Positions 14,635 to 22,042 of a stretch of 31,737 nt of DNA are shown piece after piece (within the stretch, counting starts at the first letter, position 1; every line of letters starts with the position of its first letter). The stretch is from positions 1-31,737 of the forward strand of contig CAZFST010000040.1 in NCBI GenBank assembly GCA_964522015.1. Direction: 5' to 3'. The position numbers and the translations under genes were made by a program. The notes under the pieces were generated by a model. That model made no database searches. It was not told the DNA's origin and saw only the letters and a list, made by a program, of their open reading frames with translations. The stretch is from QQWI01 sp964522015. GTDB lineage: Bacteria; Bacillota; Clostridia; Peptostreptococcales; Acidaminobacteraceae.

Positions 14635-17220
14635 TTAGTCAATCCCCCGTAAACTTTCCACTAGACTTTTACCGATAATCATCTTTTGGCTGACTAGAGG
14701 CACGATCATCGAAATCAGGACTAAAATTGGCAGCACCAACAGCGAAGGTAACAGGGTCACATTAGGCGTCGCAAAACTTGAACCGCTGAGTAAAGACCTT
14801 ATGCCATAATAAATCAGAAAACTGCCTAGGGTAAATGTCAAACATGCAGTTAATACTGTGTAGCTGATGCCCTCAAAAAATAGCATCTGCAGCATTTGCT
14901 TTTTTGTCATACCCACACTTTGAAGCATGGCCAGTTCTCTTTTTCTTGCCATAATTGAAGTGATGGTGGTATTGGTAAAGTTCATCGTACCGATCAGGGC
15001 AACAATCAAGCCCAATGTCAAACCAACAGTTTTAAAGGTAGTTTGCATGTTCTCAAATTCAGCCACCAGCATAGCCTTTGACTTGTATTGCAAATCCTCA
15101 TTCACATGTTCACAATAATTTGACAAAAAGTTTTCCATAGCCGGTGTTTGCTCATCAGCCACATCGATTGTGGTCAGCATGGGTGCCTTTATAACAATTC
15201 CCTTTAAAAATTCGGTGCTGGGTAAAAAGAATTGGAGACTGAGAGTATGATAACGCTGAACACTTAGGGCGTATGGGATATTTGCAATGGCAAGCACTTC
15301 GTAAGTCTTTGTGATACCATCGACCCGGGCTATCGTAATCTTGTCCCCAATCTCATAGTATTTTACTATGCCATCATCGTCGTGGGGGGCTACCACCACA
15401 TAATTACCAGTCTTCAGTTTCGCAAGGTCCAGATTTCCTTCAAGGACTTCTAACTGTCCCAGTAAACTGTCGTCAAGACCATACAAAGACAAGGTTGAAA
15501 ATCCAAATTCTAATTGATTTTTTACTTCCTCAAGATAGTCACTTCTCATATCGGGTAACTTTTCAAATCGTGCAGGCATATCTAAAAGTTGTGGATCAAT
15601 TTTTCCATATATCTCTTCATAGTAAACATTATTTATTGTTGCATTTTCAAAGTTTGTCTCCAGGGCATCAAAAAAATTTGAGTTTAGTGTCTCGTGCTTG
15701 GCATAGCCGACCCAAGGGGTAAAGTAGGCCGAATCTGCTACCGTAAAATCACCATTTATCATATCCTTCAAGTAGCGATCCATATCAAAACTATTGGCCA
15801 GTGAAAATGCGCCATTGATAATCATCAGACTCAGAGTAAGGGATATCGTCACTAATGTCGCTTTTTTCTTGTGCCTAAGTACATTGCGTATTGCCATGTT
15901 AAAGGGTGTCACACCCCTGTTTTTCCTAGCTTTTCCCCCAGCTTTTTTTCCAGCCTTCTCATTAAAGTTTTCCCTGGTGGTCTTCTTGCTGATTTCAGTT
16001 ATATCCCCAGTACTAAGGGCCTGAATGGGGCTAACCCGCCCTGCCAATTTAGCGGGCCTTCCAATGCTAAGTACCACCGTCACCGTTGTAAATAGTGTTG
16101 AACAGATTAATACCAAGGGCACAACCTGATTTGTAGCCATATCCATATTGAAGATTGAAAAAAGGATTGGGGTCAAAATTAGCCCTATAAAAGTCCCAGC
16201 TAAAAGTCCCACAGGGACACCGATAGTACACATTAAAAGCCCTTGATGTCTGACAATGCTGGCAATCTGCTTACCAGTTGTGCCAACGGTTTTAAGTAGC
16301 CCAAAGTACTGAATATCCCTTGCTACGCTAATGTAAAAAACATTGGAAATCATCAAATAGCCGCTAAATCCAATGACCACAATCAGCCCAATTAAACTAA
16401 TAGCGGTCCCAGCATCCATCTTATTAGCATTCCCTGTATATGCCCAATTCACACCATAAGCAATATCATTTAAGCTATAACCACTGTCTAAAATCACCTT
16501 TTGTAGCTTTTTCTCAAGCAAAAAAGTATTGTTAAAAGTCACATCTGCACTGATGCTACCGATAGCATCGCCTTTCCCTTTTGATTGGTAATTGGCCAAC
16601 TCCCCCACCACATAATCACGGCTGAGCCACATTTGACTGGCTCTTGAAACCTTATCCCCTTCCCAAAACCCAACCAGTATAAATGTTGATTCAACAGCCT
16701 TGTCGTCTAAGGTATAGTTAATGGTTACCTTTTGTCCCAGTTCAGCAGGGATCCCCAGGGCCTTCAGAACAATGGTATCCGTGGCCAGTTCGTTACCACT
16801 CGCTGGCAAACCCCCGGTTGTGGGCATGCTAAAGGTGCCTTTGGCGTTGGTTTCCCCACTGGAAAAGCGGATTTCTGTTGGTCTTTTTTTAAGGTCATGA
16901 TTTTGGGCGATACCTAAGACCACTGAATAGGAAATGTCAGCGATGCTTTTGTGGTCTTTTAGGTTGTCATATTCTTCTTGTGTTAAATATTTAAAACTGC
17001 CATGGGCACTGCCACCCACCATGCGCATGGTATATGTCTCCATGGCGCTGAGCAGATTATTAGTGATTGAAAAAAGGGCTGTAAACAGTAGGGTGGTTAA
17101 GATAATGGCAACCACACAAAACAGGTTTCGTAGCTTATTGGCTTTAAACGAAGTGTTTGCTAATTTTCGGATGGTTTCTTGATTATTGACACTGTATAGG
17201 CGCTTAAACATTCTTAGCAC
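14635..17220 (-). CDS. ABC transporter permease, FtsX/MacB type
   Basis: An 861-residue membrane protein with two FtsX-type modules. A first transmembrane helix lies at about 35-55, a large extracytoplasmic region at about 60-265, and three helices at about 275-390 (GLIVVIGFSGYLMISNVFYIS... and after). A cytoplasmic linker rich in lysine, glycine and alanine (KAGKKAGGKARKNRG, about 424-438) follows. The second module has a helix at about 455-475, a second extracellular region, and three helices at about 735-850 with RKRELAMLQSVGMTKKQM. This is the layout of COG0577 permeases that export or sense lipids and antimicrobial peptides. The start overlaps the end of the ATPase gene by 17 nt. Confidence 0.9.
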   Translation of the reverse strand: MLRMFKRLYSVNNQETIRKLANTSFKANKLRNLFCVVAIILTTLLFTALFSITNNLLSAMETYTMRMVGGSAHGSFKYLTQEEYDNLKDHKSIADISYSVVLGIAQNHDLKKRPTEIRFSSGETNAKGTFSMPTTGGLPASGNELATDTIVLKALGIPAELGQKVTINYTLDDKAVESTFILVGFWEGDKVSRASQMWLSRDYVVGELANYQSKGKGDAIGSISADVTFNNTFLLEKKLQKVILDSGYSLNDIAYGVNWAYTGNANKMDAGTAISLIGLIVVIGFSGYLMISNVFYISVARDIQYFGLLKTVGTTGKQIASIVRHQGLLMCTIGVPVGLLAGTFIGLILTPILFSIFNMDMATNQVVPLVLICSTLFTTVTVVLSIGRPAKLAGRVSPIQALSTGDITEISKKTTRENFNEKAGKKAGGKARKNRGVTPFNMAIRNVLRHKKKATLVTISLTLSLMIINGAFSLANSFDMDRYLKDMINGDFTVADSAYFTPWVGYAKHETLNSNFFDALETNFENATINNVYYEEIYGKIDPQLLDMPARFEKLPDMRSDYLEEVKNQLEFGFSTLSLYGLDDSLLGQLEVLEGNLDLAKLKTGNYVVVAPHDDDGIVKYYEIGDKITIARVDGITKTYEVLAIANIPYALSVQRYHTLSLQFFLPSTEFLKGIVIKAPMLTTIDVADEQTPAMENFLSNYCEHVNEDLQYKSKAMLVAEFENMQTTFKTVGLTLGLIVALIGTMNFTNTTITSIMARKRELAMLQSVGMTKKQMLQMLFFEGISYTVLTACLTFTLGSFLIYYGIRSLLSGSSFATPNVTLLPSLLVLPILVLISMIVPLVSQKMIIGKSLVESLRGID

Positions 17221-17962
17221 CTAATTGGTGCAATACACCTGTTGCACCTACATGGTGCTTTGCATTTATAGCACCTACATGGTGCGTTCCATTTGTGGCA
17301 CCTATTATTTGACCGTCTTCAATGCGGACAATGCGGTCTGCAAGCTGGGCAATTTCTTCGTTGTGGGTGATCATCACAATGGTCTGCTTGAATTTGTCGC
17401 TGATGACTTTGAGAAGACTCAGCACATCTTGGCTGGTTCTGCTATCTAGGTTTCCAGTGGGTTCATCCGCAAGAATGATGGCCGGTTTTGGAGCCAAGGC
17501 ACGGGCAATGGCGACCCGCTGTTGCTGGCCCCCCGACAAGTTATTGGGCAAATTCTGAAGCTTATCTTGGAGGCCAAGGGAAGAAATAATCTGATCCAGG
17601 TAGGCTTGATCCGGCTTATTGCCATCTAGACCGATTGGCAAAACAATATTGTCGTAGACGTTGAGGGTGGGAATCAGATTGTAGTTTTGAAAGACAAATC
17701 CGATCTTGCGTCTTCTAAAGATGGTCAAGGCTTCCTCCTTCAGTGAAAAAAGCTCACTGCCATCAACTATGACACTCCCGCTGGTGGGGTAGTCTAATCC
17801 GCCTAACATATGTAATAATGTGGACTTGCCACTGCCGGAAGTGCCCACTATTGCAACGAACTCACCGGCATTGATGATTAAATCAACACCGTCAAGTGCA
17901 CGCACAACTGTATCGCCTGTGCCGTAGTGCTTTTTTAATGCCTGTGTTTCTACGATTTTCAT
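17204..17962 (-). CDS. ABC transporter ATP-binding protein (MacB/LolD type) with repeat tail
   Basis: A 252-residue ATPase. It has Walker A GTSGSGKST (40-48), Q-loop FQNYNLIPTLNVYDN (91-105), signature LSGGQQQR (142-149), Walker B IILADEPTGNLDS (162-174) and H-loop ITHNEE (198-203), so it should be active. I chose ATG 17962 (MKIVETQALKKHYG), with GGAGG 8 nt upstream, over the in-frame start at 18010. After the normal end at about 220 comes an unusual tail (221-252) of GAxxxxHHV units, encoded by 27-nt tandem repeats. It overlaps the permease start. It pairs with the permease and the adjacent two-component system. Confidence 0.92.
   Translation of the reverse strand: MKIVETQALKKHYGTGDTVVRALDGVDLIINAGEFVAIVGTSGSGKSTLLHMLGGLDYPTSGSVIVDGSELFSLKEEALTIFRRRKIGFVFQNYNLIPTLNVYDNIVLPIGLDGNKPDQAYLDQIISSLGLQDKLQNLPNNLSGGQQQRVAIARALAPKPAIILADEPTGNLDSRTSQDVLSLLKVISDKFKQTIVMITHNEEIAQLADRIVRIEDGQIIGATNGTHHVGAINAKHHVGATGVLHQLGAKNV
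17217..17312. repeat. 27-nt tandem palindromic repeats across the ATPase-permease junction
   Basis: Copies begin at 17217, 17244, 17271 and 17298 (the last is degenerate), an exact 27-nt period. The core is the palindrome GCACCTACATGGTGC (GCACCTAATTGGTGC in the first), able to form a small hairpin each time. In the ATPase frame they encode the nine-residue units GATNGTHHV, GAINAKHHV and GATGVLHQL, then GAKNV. The first copy overlaps the first codons of the permease gene, so hairpins there could affect its translation. Confidence 0.85.
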
Positions 17963-18062
17963 ATGGTTAGCCTCCAAAATATTATGGTCTAAAATGCAAT
18001 CTGTTGACACTTCAAACTATACCAGAGCCATCTTTCCAGAGACTTTCTGAAATCTTACAGTG

Positions 18063-18091
18063 TTGAAAGAATGTCGTTGGCAGTCTTTCAA
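18063..18091. repeat. Inverted repeat between kinase and ATPase genes
   Basis: TTGAAAGA (18063-18070) and TCTTTCAA (18084-18091) are exact inverted copies with a 13-nt loop, just after the kinase gene in the direction of transcription. It has no T-run, so it is more likely an operator or an mRNA processing or stability hairpin than a terminator. Confidence 0.45.
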
Positions 18092-18127
18092 ATCCGTATA
18101 GGGATGTTTCAAATTTGTGTGGGGATG
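18086..18127 (-). repeat. 21-nt tandem duplication covering the kinase stop codon
   Basis: Two adjacent 21-nt units (18086-18106 and 18107-18127) differ at a few positions. The inner unit encodes the kinase end, IPTQI plus TGA; the outer unit, past the stop, reads IPIRI plus TGA in the same frame. It is therefore a duplication of the last codons and the stop. Confidence 0.7.
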
Positions 18128-18954
18128 TAAATAGAAAAGCACGAGCCGTGATCTGGCTTTGAAGCCACTTTGATATAGCCCCCCTGCTTTTGAACGATTT
18201 CACGTGCCAAAAACAGACCGATTCCCACCCCGTCAAGGGCAGCAACTTTTGGGCTTCTGTAGAATCGGCCAAAGATCAGATGATGTTCATCTTCACTGAT
18301 GCCCATGCCCTTGTCCTTGACATCTATCCGGCAAAACATTTCAAACTGTGTAGTAGCGATTGCCACATTGCCACCGGCCTCTGAGTATTTGATGGCATTT
18401 TCCAATAGATTGGTCAGCATTTCCGTCGACCATTTCAGATCAAAAGCTGCATTTGCTGTGGTTGGTGTTAGAGTGATAGTAATCTGCTTCTCTTTGGCCA
18501 TTGCTGCCATCTGCAAAACCGAGCTGTCAAGCAAGGCTTGAACAGGCTGAACAGTGGGTGTCACGGTGACGATTCCAGCCTCTAGCCGGGAGGTCTTCAG
18601 CAGGGCGCCAATCAAAAATTTCAGCTTATCGGCCTGCTGTGCAATGGCTTCTACCAAGAACTTGTTTTCTGATTGTAAATTAGCTTCTTCCAGTAGCTGA
18701 GCGTACAATACCAGGTTGGCAATGGGCGTTTTTGTTTGATGCGATATATCTGACACAAGCCCATGGACCCTGCTTTTTTCTGTCTCCAACTTCTGTCTGC
18801 TAGTTTGTGTCATGGTTAAATAGCGGCTCAACTTGGTTTCTAGAGCAGCCATTTTTGACTCATCAAAGCCAGATTCTATGGGCTTGCCATTGATGGCATT
18901 CTCTATCATGGCGTCTAGCCTGTCCATTACTTTTGAGGCTTTAAGGATGTTCAT
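18109..18954 (-). CDS. Soluble sensor histidine kinase
   Basis: A 281-residue kinase. It has the H-box SDISHQTKTPIANL with H72, the N-box NLLENAIKYS with N186 (182-191), G1 DVKDKGMGIS (211-220), F-box FGRFYRS (228-234) and G2 GVGIGLFLAREI (242-253). All ATP-binding motifs are present, so it should autophosphorylate. It has no transmembrane segment and no recognisable sensor domain; the N-terminal about 60 residues are mainly helical. Its ATG overlaps the response regulator stop (ATGA), so the two are coupled. With the ABC genes downstream it resembles Bce-type modules, where the transporter itself does the sensing, although those kinases normally have membrane helices. Confidence 0.88.
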   Translation of the reverse strand: MNILKASKVMDRLDAMIENAINGKPIESGFDESKMAALETKLSRYLTMTQTSRQKLETEKSRVHGLVSDISHQTKTPIANLVLYAQLLEEANLQSENKFLVEAIAQQADKLKFLIGALLKTSRLEAGIVTVTPTVQPVQALLDSSVLQMAAMAKEKQITITLTPTTANAAFDLKWSTEMLTNLLENAIKYSEAGGNVAIATTQFEMFCRIDVKDKGMGISEDEHHLIFGRFYRSPKVAALDGVGIGLFLAREIVQKQGGYIKVASKPDHGSCFSIYIPTQI

Positions 18955-19784
18955 GATGACTTCTCCGTCCAGACATAGCCGATACCGTAAACGGTTTTGA
19001 TATACTGGGGTTGCGAGGGCTGATCTTCAAGTTTGTCTCGGAGTCGCTTGACCGTTACAGATAGGGCATTGCCGTCAACGTAATCTGCCCCATCTGGCCA
19101 AATGCGCTCCGTGAGTTTACTACGAGATAGGGTGATACCCTTGTTGTCGATTAATATTTTCAGTAGCTTTTGCTCGGTTTTGCTCAGTTCAACAGGGACT
19201 AAATCCTTGTGAAATGTCATTCTTTCAAAGTCAAATGCAAACCCTCTAAACTCGTAGCCACTGGATTCACTGACCACTTTGCGCAACTGGGTATTTACCC
19301 GGGCGCGAAGTACCGCCAGACTAAAGGGCTTAGTGATATAATCTTCCGCCCCCATTTCAAGTCCTGTAACGATGTCAATTTCCAGATCATTGGCGGTTAA
19401 AAGAATCACCGGAACCAAGTGTTGCCTTTTTAGTGTGCAAAGGAAGTCTAGGCCCGAACCGTCTGGTAAATTAATATCGAGGATGATGAGGTCAAATTGG
19501 CGGATTAGACTCTTGCCAGGGGTTTGCTGACCTACAGTGGGTTGATGACCTGTCGTCGGCTGCTGTCCAAGAAACAGTTGCTCAGCATCTGCCAAGGTAT
19601 AGCACTGCTCAATCTGTATGGATTCGCTTTGAAGGGCCAGTTTGATCCCCATGGAAAGGGCTCTGTCGTCTTCAACTAGTAATATGTTTTTGATAGGATT
19701 TTTGTGTGTGATGGGATTACCTGCTTTCAGTAGTGATTTTAGTGAATACAACAGTTCATGTTTATTATGTAAAAGGACAGGCAT
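18951..19784 (-). CDS. Response regulator, OmpR/PhoB family
   Basis: A receiver domain begins at about residue 31 (IKNILLVEDDRALS). It has phosphoacceptor D103 in LIILDINLPDGSG and the conserved K152 in EDYITKPFS. The C-terminal winged-helix domain includes LSKTEQKLLKILIDNKG, RSKLTERIWPDG and VTVKRLRDKLED, and ends QYIKTVYGIGYVW. The receiver carries an insertion of about 24 residues (72-95) between helix 2 and the D103 strand, made of 6-residue repeats. The annotated ATG 19784 sits on the T-run of the upstream terminator and lacks a ribosome site. Residues 1-30 match no receiver, so the true start may be further inside, perhaps at a non-ATG codon. Confidence 0.85.
   Translation of the reverse strand: MPVLLHNKHELLYSLKSLLKAGNPITHKNPIKNILLVEDDRALSMGIKLALQSESIQIEQCYTLADAEQLFLGQQPTTGHQPTVGQQTPGKSLIRQFDLIILDINLPDGSGLDFLCTLKRQHLVPVILLTANDLEIDIVTGLEMGAEDYITKPFSLAVLRARVNTQLRKVVSESSGYEFRGFAFDFERMTFHKDLVPVELSKTEQKLLKILIDNKGITLSRSKLTERIWPDGADYVDGNALSVTVKRLRDKLEDQPSQPQYIKTVYGIGYVWTEKSS
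19527..19580 (-). repeat. 18-nt tandem repeats inside the response regulator gene
   Basis: Three adjacent 18-nt units (19527-19544, 19545-19562, 19563-19580) encode QPTVGQ, QPTTGH and QLFLGQ in reverse order along the plus strand. They expand a receiver-domain loop by whole codons. Confidence 0.65.
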
Positions 19785-19817
19785 AAAAACTGCACAGTAC
19801 TAATGTGCAGTTTTTTT
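19785..19817. terminator. Bidirectional terminator after the toxin-antitoxin genes
   Basis: AAAAACTGCACA (19785-19796) pairs with TGTGCAGTTTTT (19804-19815), with a 7-nt loop. The antitoxin stop lies in the loop. On the minus strand its T-run runs straight into the ATG used for the response regulator, so the two transcription units are probably separated here. Confidence 0.85.
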
Positions 19818-20096
19818 GGACTCTAATCTAATTTCCATATCAAGTGCTTCTAATATTCGTATGAAGCTTGTCAATTTCGGAATATGCTTCTCATTCTCAA
19901 ATCTTGATATTTCTTGCTGTGAGATGCCTACCATCTCCGCAAGTACCTTCTGTGTAATTCCCTTCTCTTTTCTTGCTTCTACCACTTTTTTAATTAATTC
20001 GTACTCCTTCTCAACTTCCAAATAGTTGGAATTAAAACCCTTTTCCTTGCGTTTCTCCTGTATAAGTTCCTGAACTTTCATCTCTCTAAATGGCAT
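19800..20096 (-). CDS. HigA-like antitoxin, XRE-family HTH
   Basis: A 98-residue protein. The C-terminal half is a Cro/cI-type helix-turn-helix: RKEKGITQKVLAEMVGISQQEISRFENEKHIPKLTSFIRILEAL (about 42-85). The N-terminal about 40 residues (MKVQELIQEKRKEKGFNSNYLE...) match the toxin-binding region seen in HigA-like antitoxins. ATG 20096 has GGAGGTGAGG upstream. It is the second gene of the pair, 18 nt after the toxin. Expected to neutralise the toxin and repress the shared promoter. Confidence 0.88.
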   Translation of the reverse strand: MPFREMKVQELIQEKRKEKGFNSNYLEVEKEYELIKKVVEARKEKGITQKVLAEMVGISQQEISRFENEKHIPKLTSFIRILEALDMEIRLESKKTAH

Positions 20097-20114
20097 AACC
20101 TCACCTCCCTATCT

Positions 20115-20441
20115 TTACACATTAATCTCTTTTGCACGTTTTCTTGCTTTCTCTAGCTCAAACTTTTCTGCCTTTCCCTTCTGCTTTTTGCATCCGTGCA
20201 GTAAGTACAATGTCTCACCATCGACAACAACATAAAATATCCTGTTGTGTCTTGGATATTTGATCTCCCAAAGTTTATTCTCTAACTGCCTTGTGTTTAA
20301 TGTCTTTAGAAAGTCAATCCCTTGAAGTTCTAATTGCTCAATAATATAGTAGCCTTCCGCTGATTCGCGACTTGGCAAATCATCAAGAAATTCTCTAATG
20401 AGATCTTTTCCACCCATCGTGCAATATGATAAGATTTTCAT
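20115..20441 (-). CDS. HigB-like toxin (RelE/ParE superfamily, Gp49-like)
   Basis: A 108-residue protein with a typical phage-derived Gp49-like/HigB pattern: REFLDDLPSRE, TLNTRQLENKLWEIKYPRHNRIFYVV, then YLLHGCKKQKGKAEKFELEKARKRAKE. The basic and aromatic residues of the central strand-rich part are those expected of mRNA-cleaving RelE-fold toxins. The ATG has AAAGGAT upstream. The order toxin-first, antitoxin-second is typical of higBA. Confidence 0.88.
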   Translation of the reverse strand: MKILSYCTMGGKDLIREFLDDLPSRESAEGYYIIEQLELQGIDFLKTLNTRQLENKLWEIKYPRHNRIFYVVVDGETLYLLHGCKKQKGKAEKFELEKARKRAKEINV

Positions 20442-20465
20442 GATTTATCCTTTCATATCAATTGT

Positions 20466-20481
20466 ACATCATTTTTGATGT
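20466..20481. promoter_or_regulatory. Candidate HigA operator upstream of the toxin gene
   Basis: A short inverted repeat ACATCA-4 nt-TGATGT lies 25 nt before the toxin ATG and next to a TACAAT (minus strand) that could be the -10 element. HigA antitoxins repress their own operon through such palindromes. No clear -35 was found. Confidence 0.45.
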
Positions 20482-20564
20482 TTTTAATACCGACTTTTAC
20501 ACAGGCTTGTATATAACTAAAATTTTCTCCGAAAAGTTTTCAATAACAGAGAAGGTTGCGATAC

Positions 20565-21179
20565 CTATTTACTCATATGCGCTTCAATAAATTCTCGCAT
20601 AGCAAGACCAAATCGGGTCTCATGATATTTGTCTTCATCGGCCTCTAGGTCATAGTAATACTGATTAGACTGGATATCAACCGAAAGAGAATCCAGTGGA
20701 AATCCCTCTTTATAAGTGCTATGGGGCTTGTCAACTATGTAGAACGGTTCAGATTCTAAATCCCTACCATCTAGTGAAAATATGTTATTTTCATCAATCA
20801 CTAAACAGATGGCATTTTTATAATGGGCTCTTAACTTGCCACCGTACTTTGTTGCCAATTTGCTATAATAACCTACCAGGTCACTGTAATCCAAATCTTT
20901 TCCGTGAATACGTTTGATAAAAACACCTGGTTGATCAATGTCCTCAACGCCATCAAAATACAAACCGGAGTCCGCTGACATCACTGGTTTCTGTAACTGA
21001 TGAAAATAACTTAAGGCTTTAATTTTAGCATTTTCAAGGGGGCTATTACCAGCCTCTTCAGGCTCCTCTAAATCTCTTGATATTGTGTCAAGTCCCACCA
21101 GTTCAATTTCCAATCCACGGAGTCTATGTTTCATGCTCTCCAGCTTTGAAGGATTTTTAGTGCCGTAAATAAGTTTCAT
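20565..21179 (-). CDS. Non-canonical purine NTP pyrophosphatase (RdgB/HAM1 family)
   Basis: A 204-residue protein of the Ham1/RdgB fold, which hydrolyses ITP, XTP and dITP to keep them out of nucleic acids. Signature pieces are the start MKLIYGTKNPSKLESMKHRL, ENAKIKALSYFHQLQKPVMSADSGLYFDGVE (about 48-78), and the C-terminal RFGLAMREFIEAH. The middle (LSVDIQSNQYYYDLEADEDKYHETR) is diverged from classical RdgB, so substrate range could differ. ATG 21179 has AGGAGAATAA upstream. It follows the HAD remnant by 12 nt. Confidence 0.82.
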   Translation of the reverse strand: MKLIYGTKNPSKLESMKHRLRGLEIELVGLDTISRDLEEPEEAGNSPLENAKIKALSYFHQLQKPVMSADSGLYFDGVEDIDQPGVFIKRIHGKDLDYSDLVGYYSKLATKYGGKLRAHYKNAICLVIDENNIFSLDGRDLESEPFYIVDKPHSTYKEGFPLDSLSVDIQSNQYYYDLEADEDKYHETRFGLAMREFIEAHMSK

Positions 21180-21191
21180 TTATTCTCCTGT

Positions 21192-21450
21192 TCAGATGTT
21201 ATCGCAAAACCTTTGCAACTCGTGAAAATCTCGTACAACTTTATGTTTGTGATTGAACTCTAAAAGTCTGTGATACCAATACATCAATGGATTAGGCTTA
21301 GTGATGCCCAATTTTGAAGAACTGATCATTGATTTAAAGTACTGGCGAAACTCCGCTTGTACAAAGACATTCTCCAAAGAGGGCCAGACATCGGATACCA
21401 CAGCTAAGGTGAACTTTCAACCCTTTCATAACCAACTTCAAAAGTCCCAT
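21192..21450 (-). pseudogene. Decayed HAD-like hydrolase
   Basis: The frame ending at 21192 reads KFTLAVVSDVWPSLENVF, then YFKSMISSSKLGITKPNPLMYW. This is the motif II/III region of a haloacid dehalogenase hydrolase (LAVVSD, K-PxP). The DxD motif I and the whole N-terminal half are missing. A stop precedes KFTL, and the preceding bases in another frame read GLLKLVMKGLK, which would join on by a frameshift near 21420. The end (HKVVRDFHELQRFC) also lacks the DDxxN region. The remnant lies between the end of the 178-aa gene and rdgB. I infer a truncated, frameshifted gene. Confidence 0.55.
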
Positions 21451-21987
21451 TTAGGGTTTGATGGTGTTGACTTTCCACGTTTTTGTGTCTCCAAGTGGGA
21501 TGCTGTATAGCTGTGTCTCGATTCTTACAAAAGAACCTGAAACACTTAACAAATCCCCAGCTGAGCGTTCCAATAACGCATAAGCAATTGGTTTATTTTC
21601 TTTTGTAAAAATCAAAAGTTGTTGTTCTTCTGGAAGGAGTTGATAATCAAATAGACTTTCACTGATTAAGTGACTAAAAAAGGTTTTGTCAATATGCCAT
21701 CTTTGACCGACAGTACTGTGTCGCATTTCGGTTGACATATAAGGTCCAATCCAATAAAAGCCATCACAATCAAAACCCAGGTAATCCTTCAGTGCTACTG
21801 GGTTTTTAAAGGTTCGAATGGCTTCAAAATAGGATGCTACTGGGATGCTAACATCATTAGTAATTTGTTGTTCTGTATATGCTTCATAGTTAAAACAAAC
21901 AACACCGATCAGTATAAGCACAAGAAATGCAACCAGCATGGCTCCTGCAATTAACAAGTTTCTTTTAAGTTCATCTTTAGTTTCCAC
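21451..21987 (-). CDS. Membrane-anchored hypothetical protein, 178 aa
   Basis: The start is GTG 21987 (METKDELKRN) with GGAGAG upstream. One hydrophobic helix at about 11-32 (LIAGAMLVAFLVLILIGVV) with positive residues before it predicts N-in topology, leaving about 145 residues outside the cell. The outer part begins NYEAYTEQQITNDVSIPVAS and ends WKVNTIKP. I do not recognise the domain. It follows the D-cysteine desulfhydrase-like gene by 55 nt and could be the end of that operon. Confidence 0.65.
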   Translation of the reverse strand: METKDELKRNLLIAGAMLVAFLVLILIGVVCFNYEAYTEQQITNDVSIPVASYFEAIRTFKNPVALKDYLGFDCDGFYWIGPYMSTEMRHSTVGQRWHIDKTFFSHLISESLFDYQLLPEEQQLLIFTKENKPIAYALLERSAGDLLSVSGSFVRIETQLYSIPLGDTKTWKVNTIKP

Positions 21988-22042
21988 TATTTTCTCACTC
22001 TCTCCAGTTACTACTGTGAAATCCCCTTTGATGCTTGGCTAG

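Noticed and set aside
18012..18272. An 86-aa minus-strand ORF at the end of the kinase gene
   Set aside because: It overlaps the conserved kinase ATP-binding motifs in another frame; no family or ribosome site was seen.
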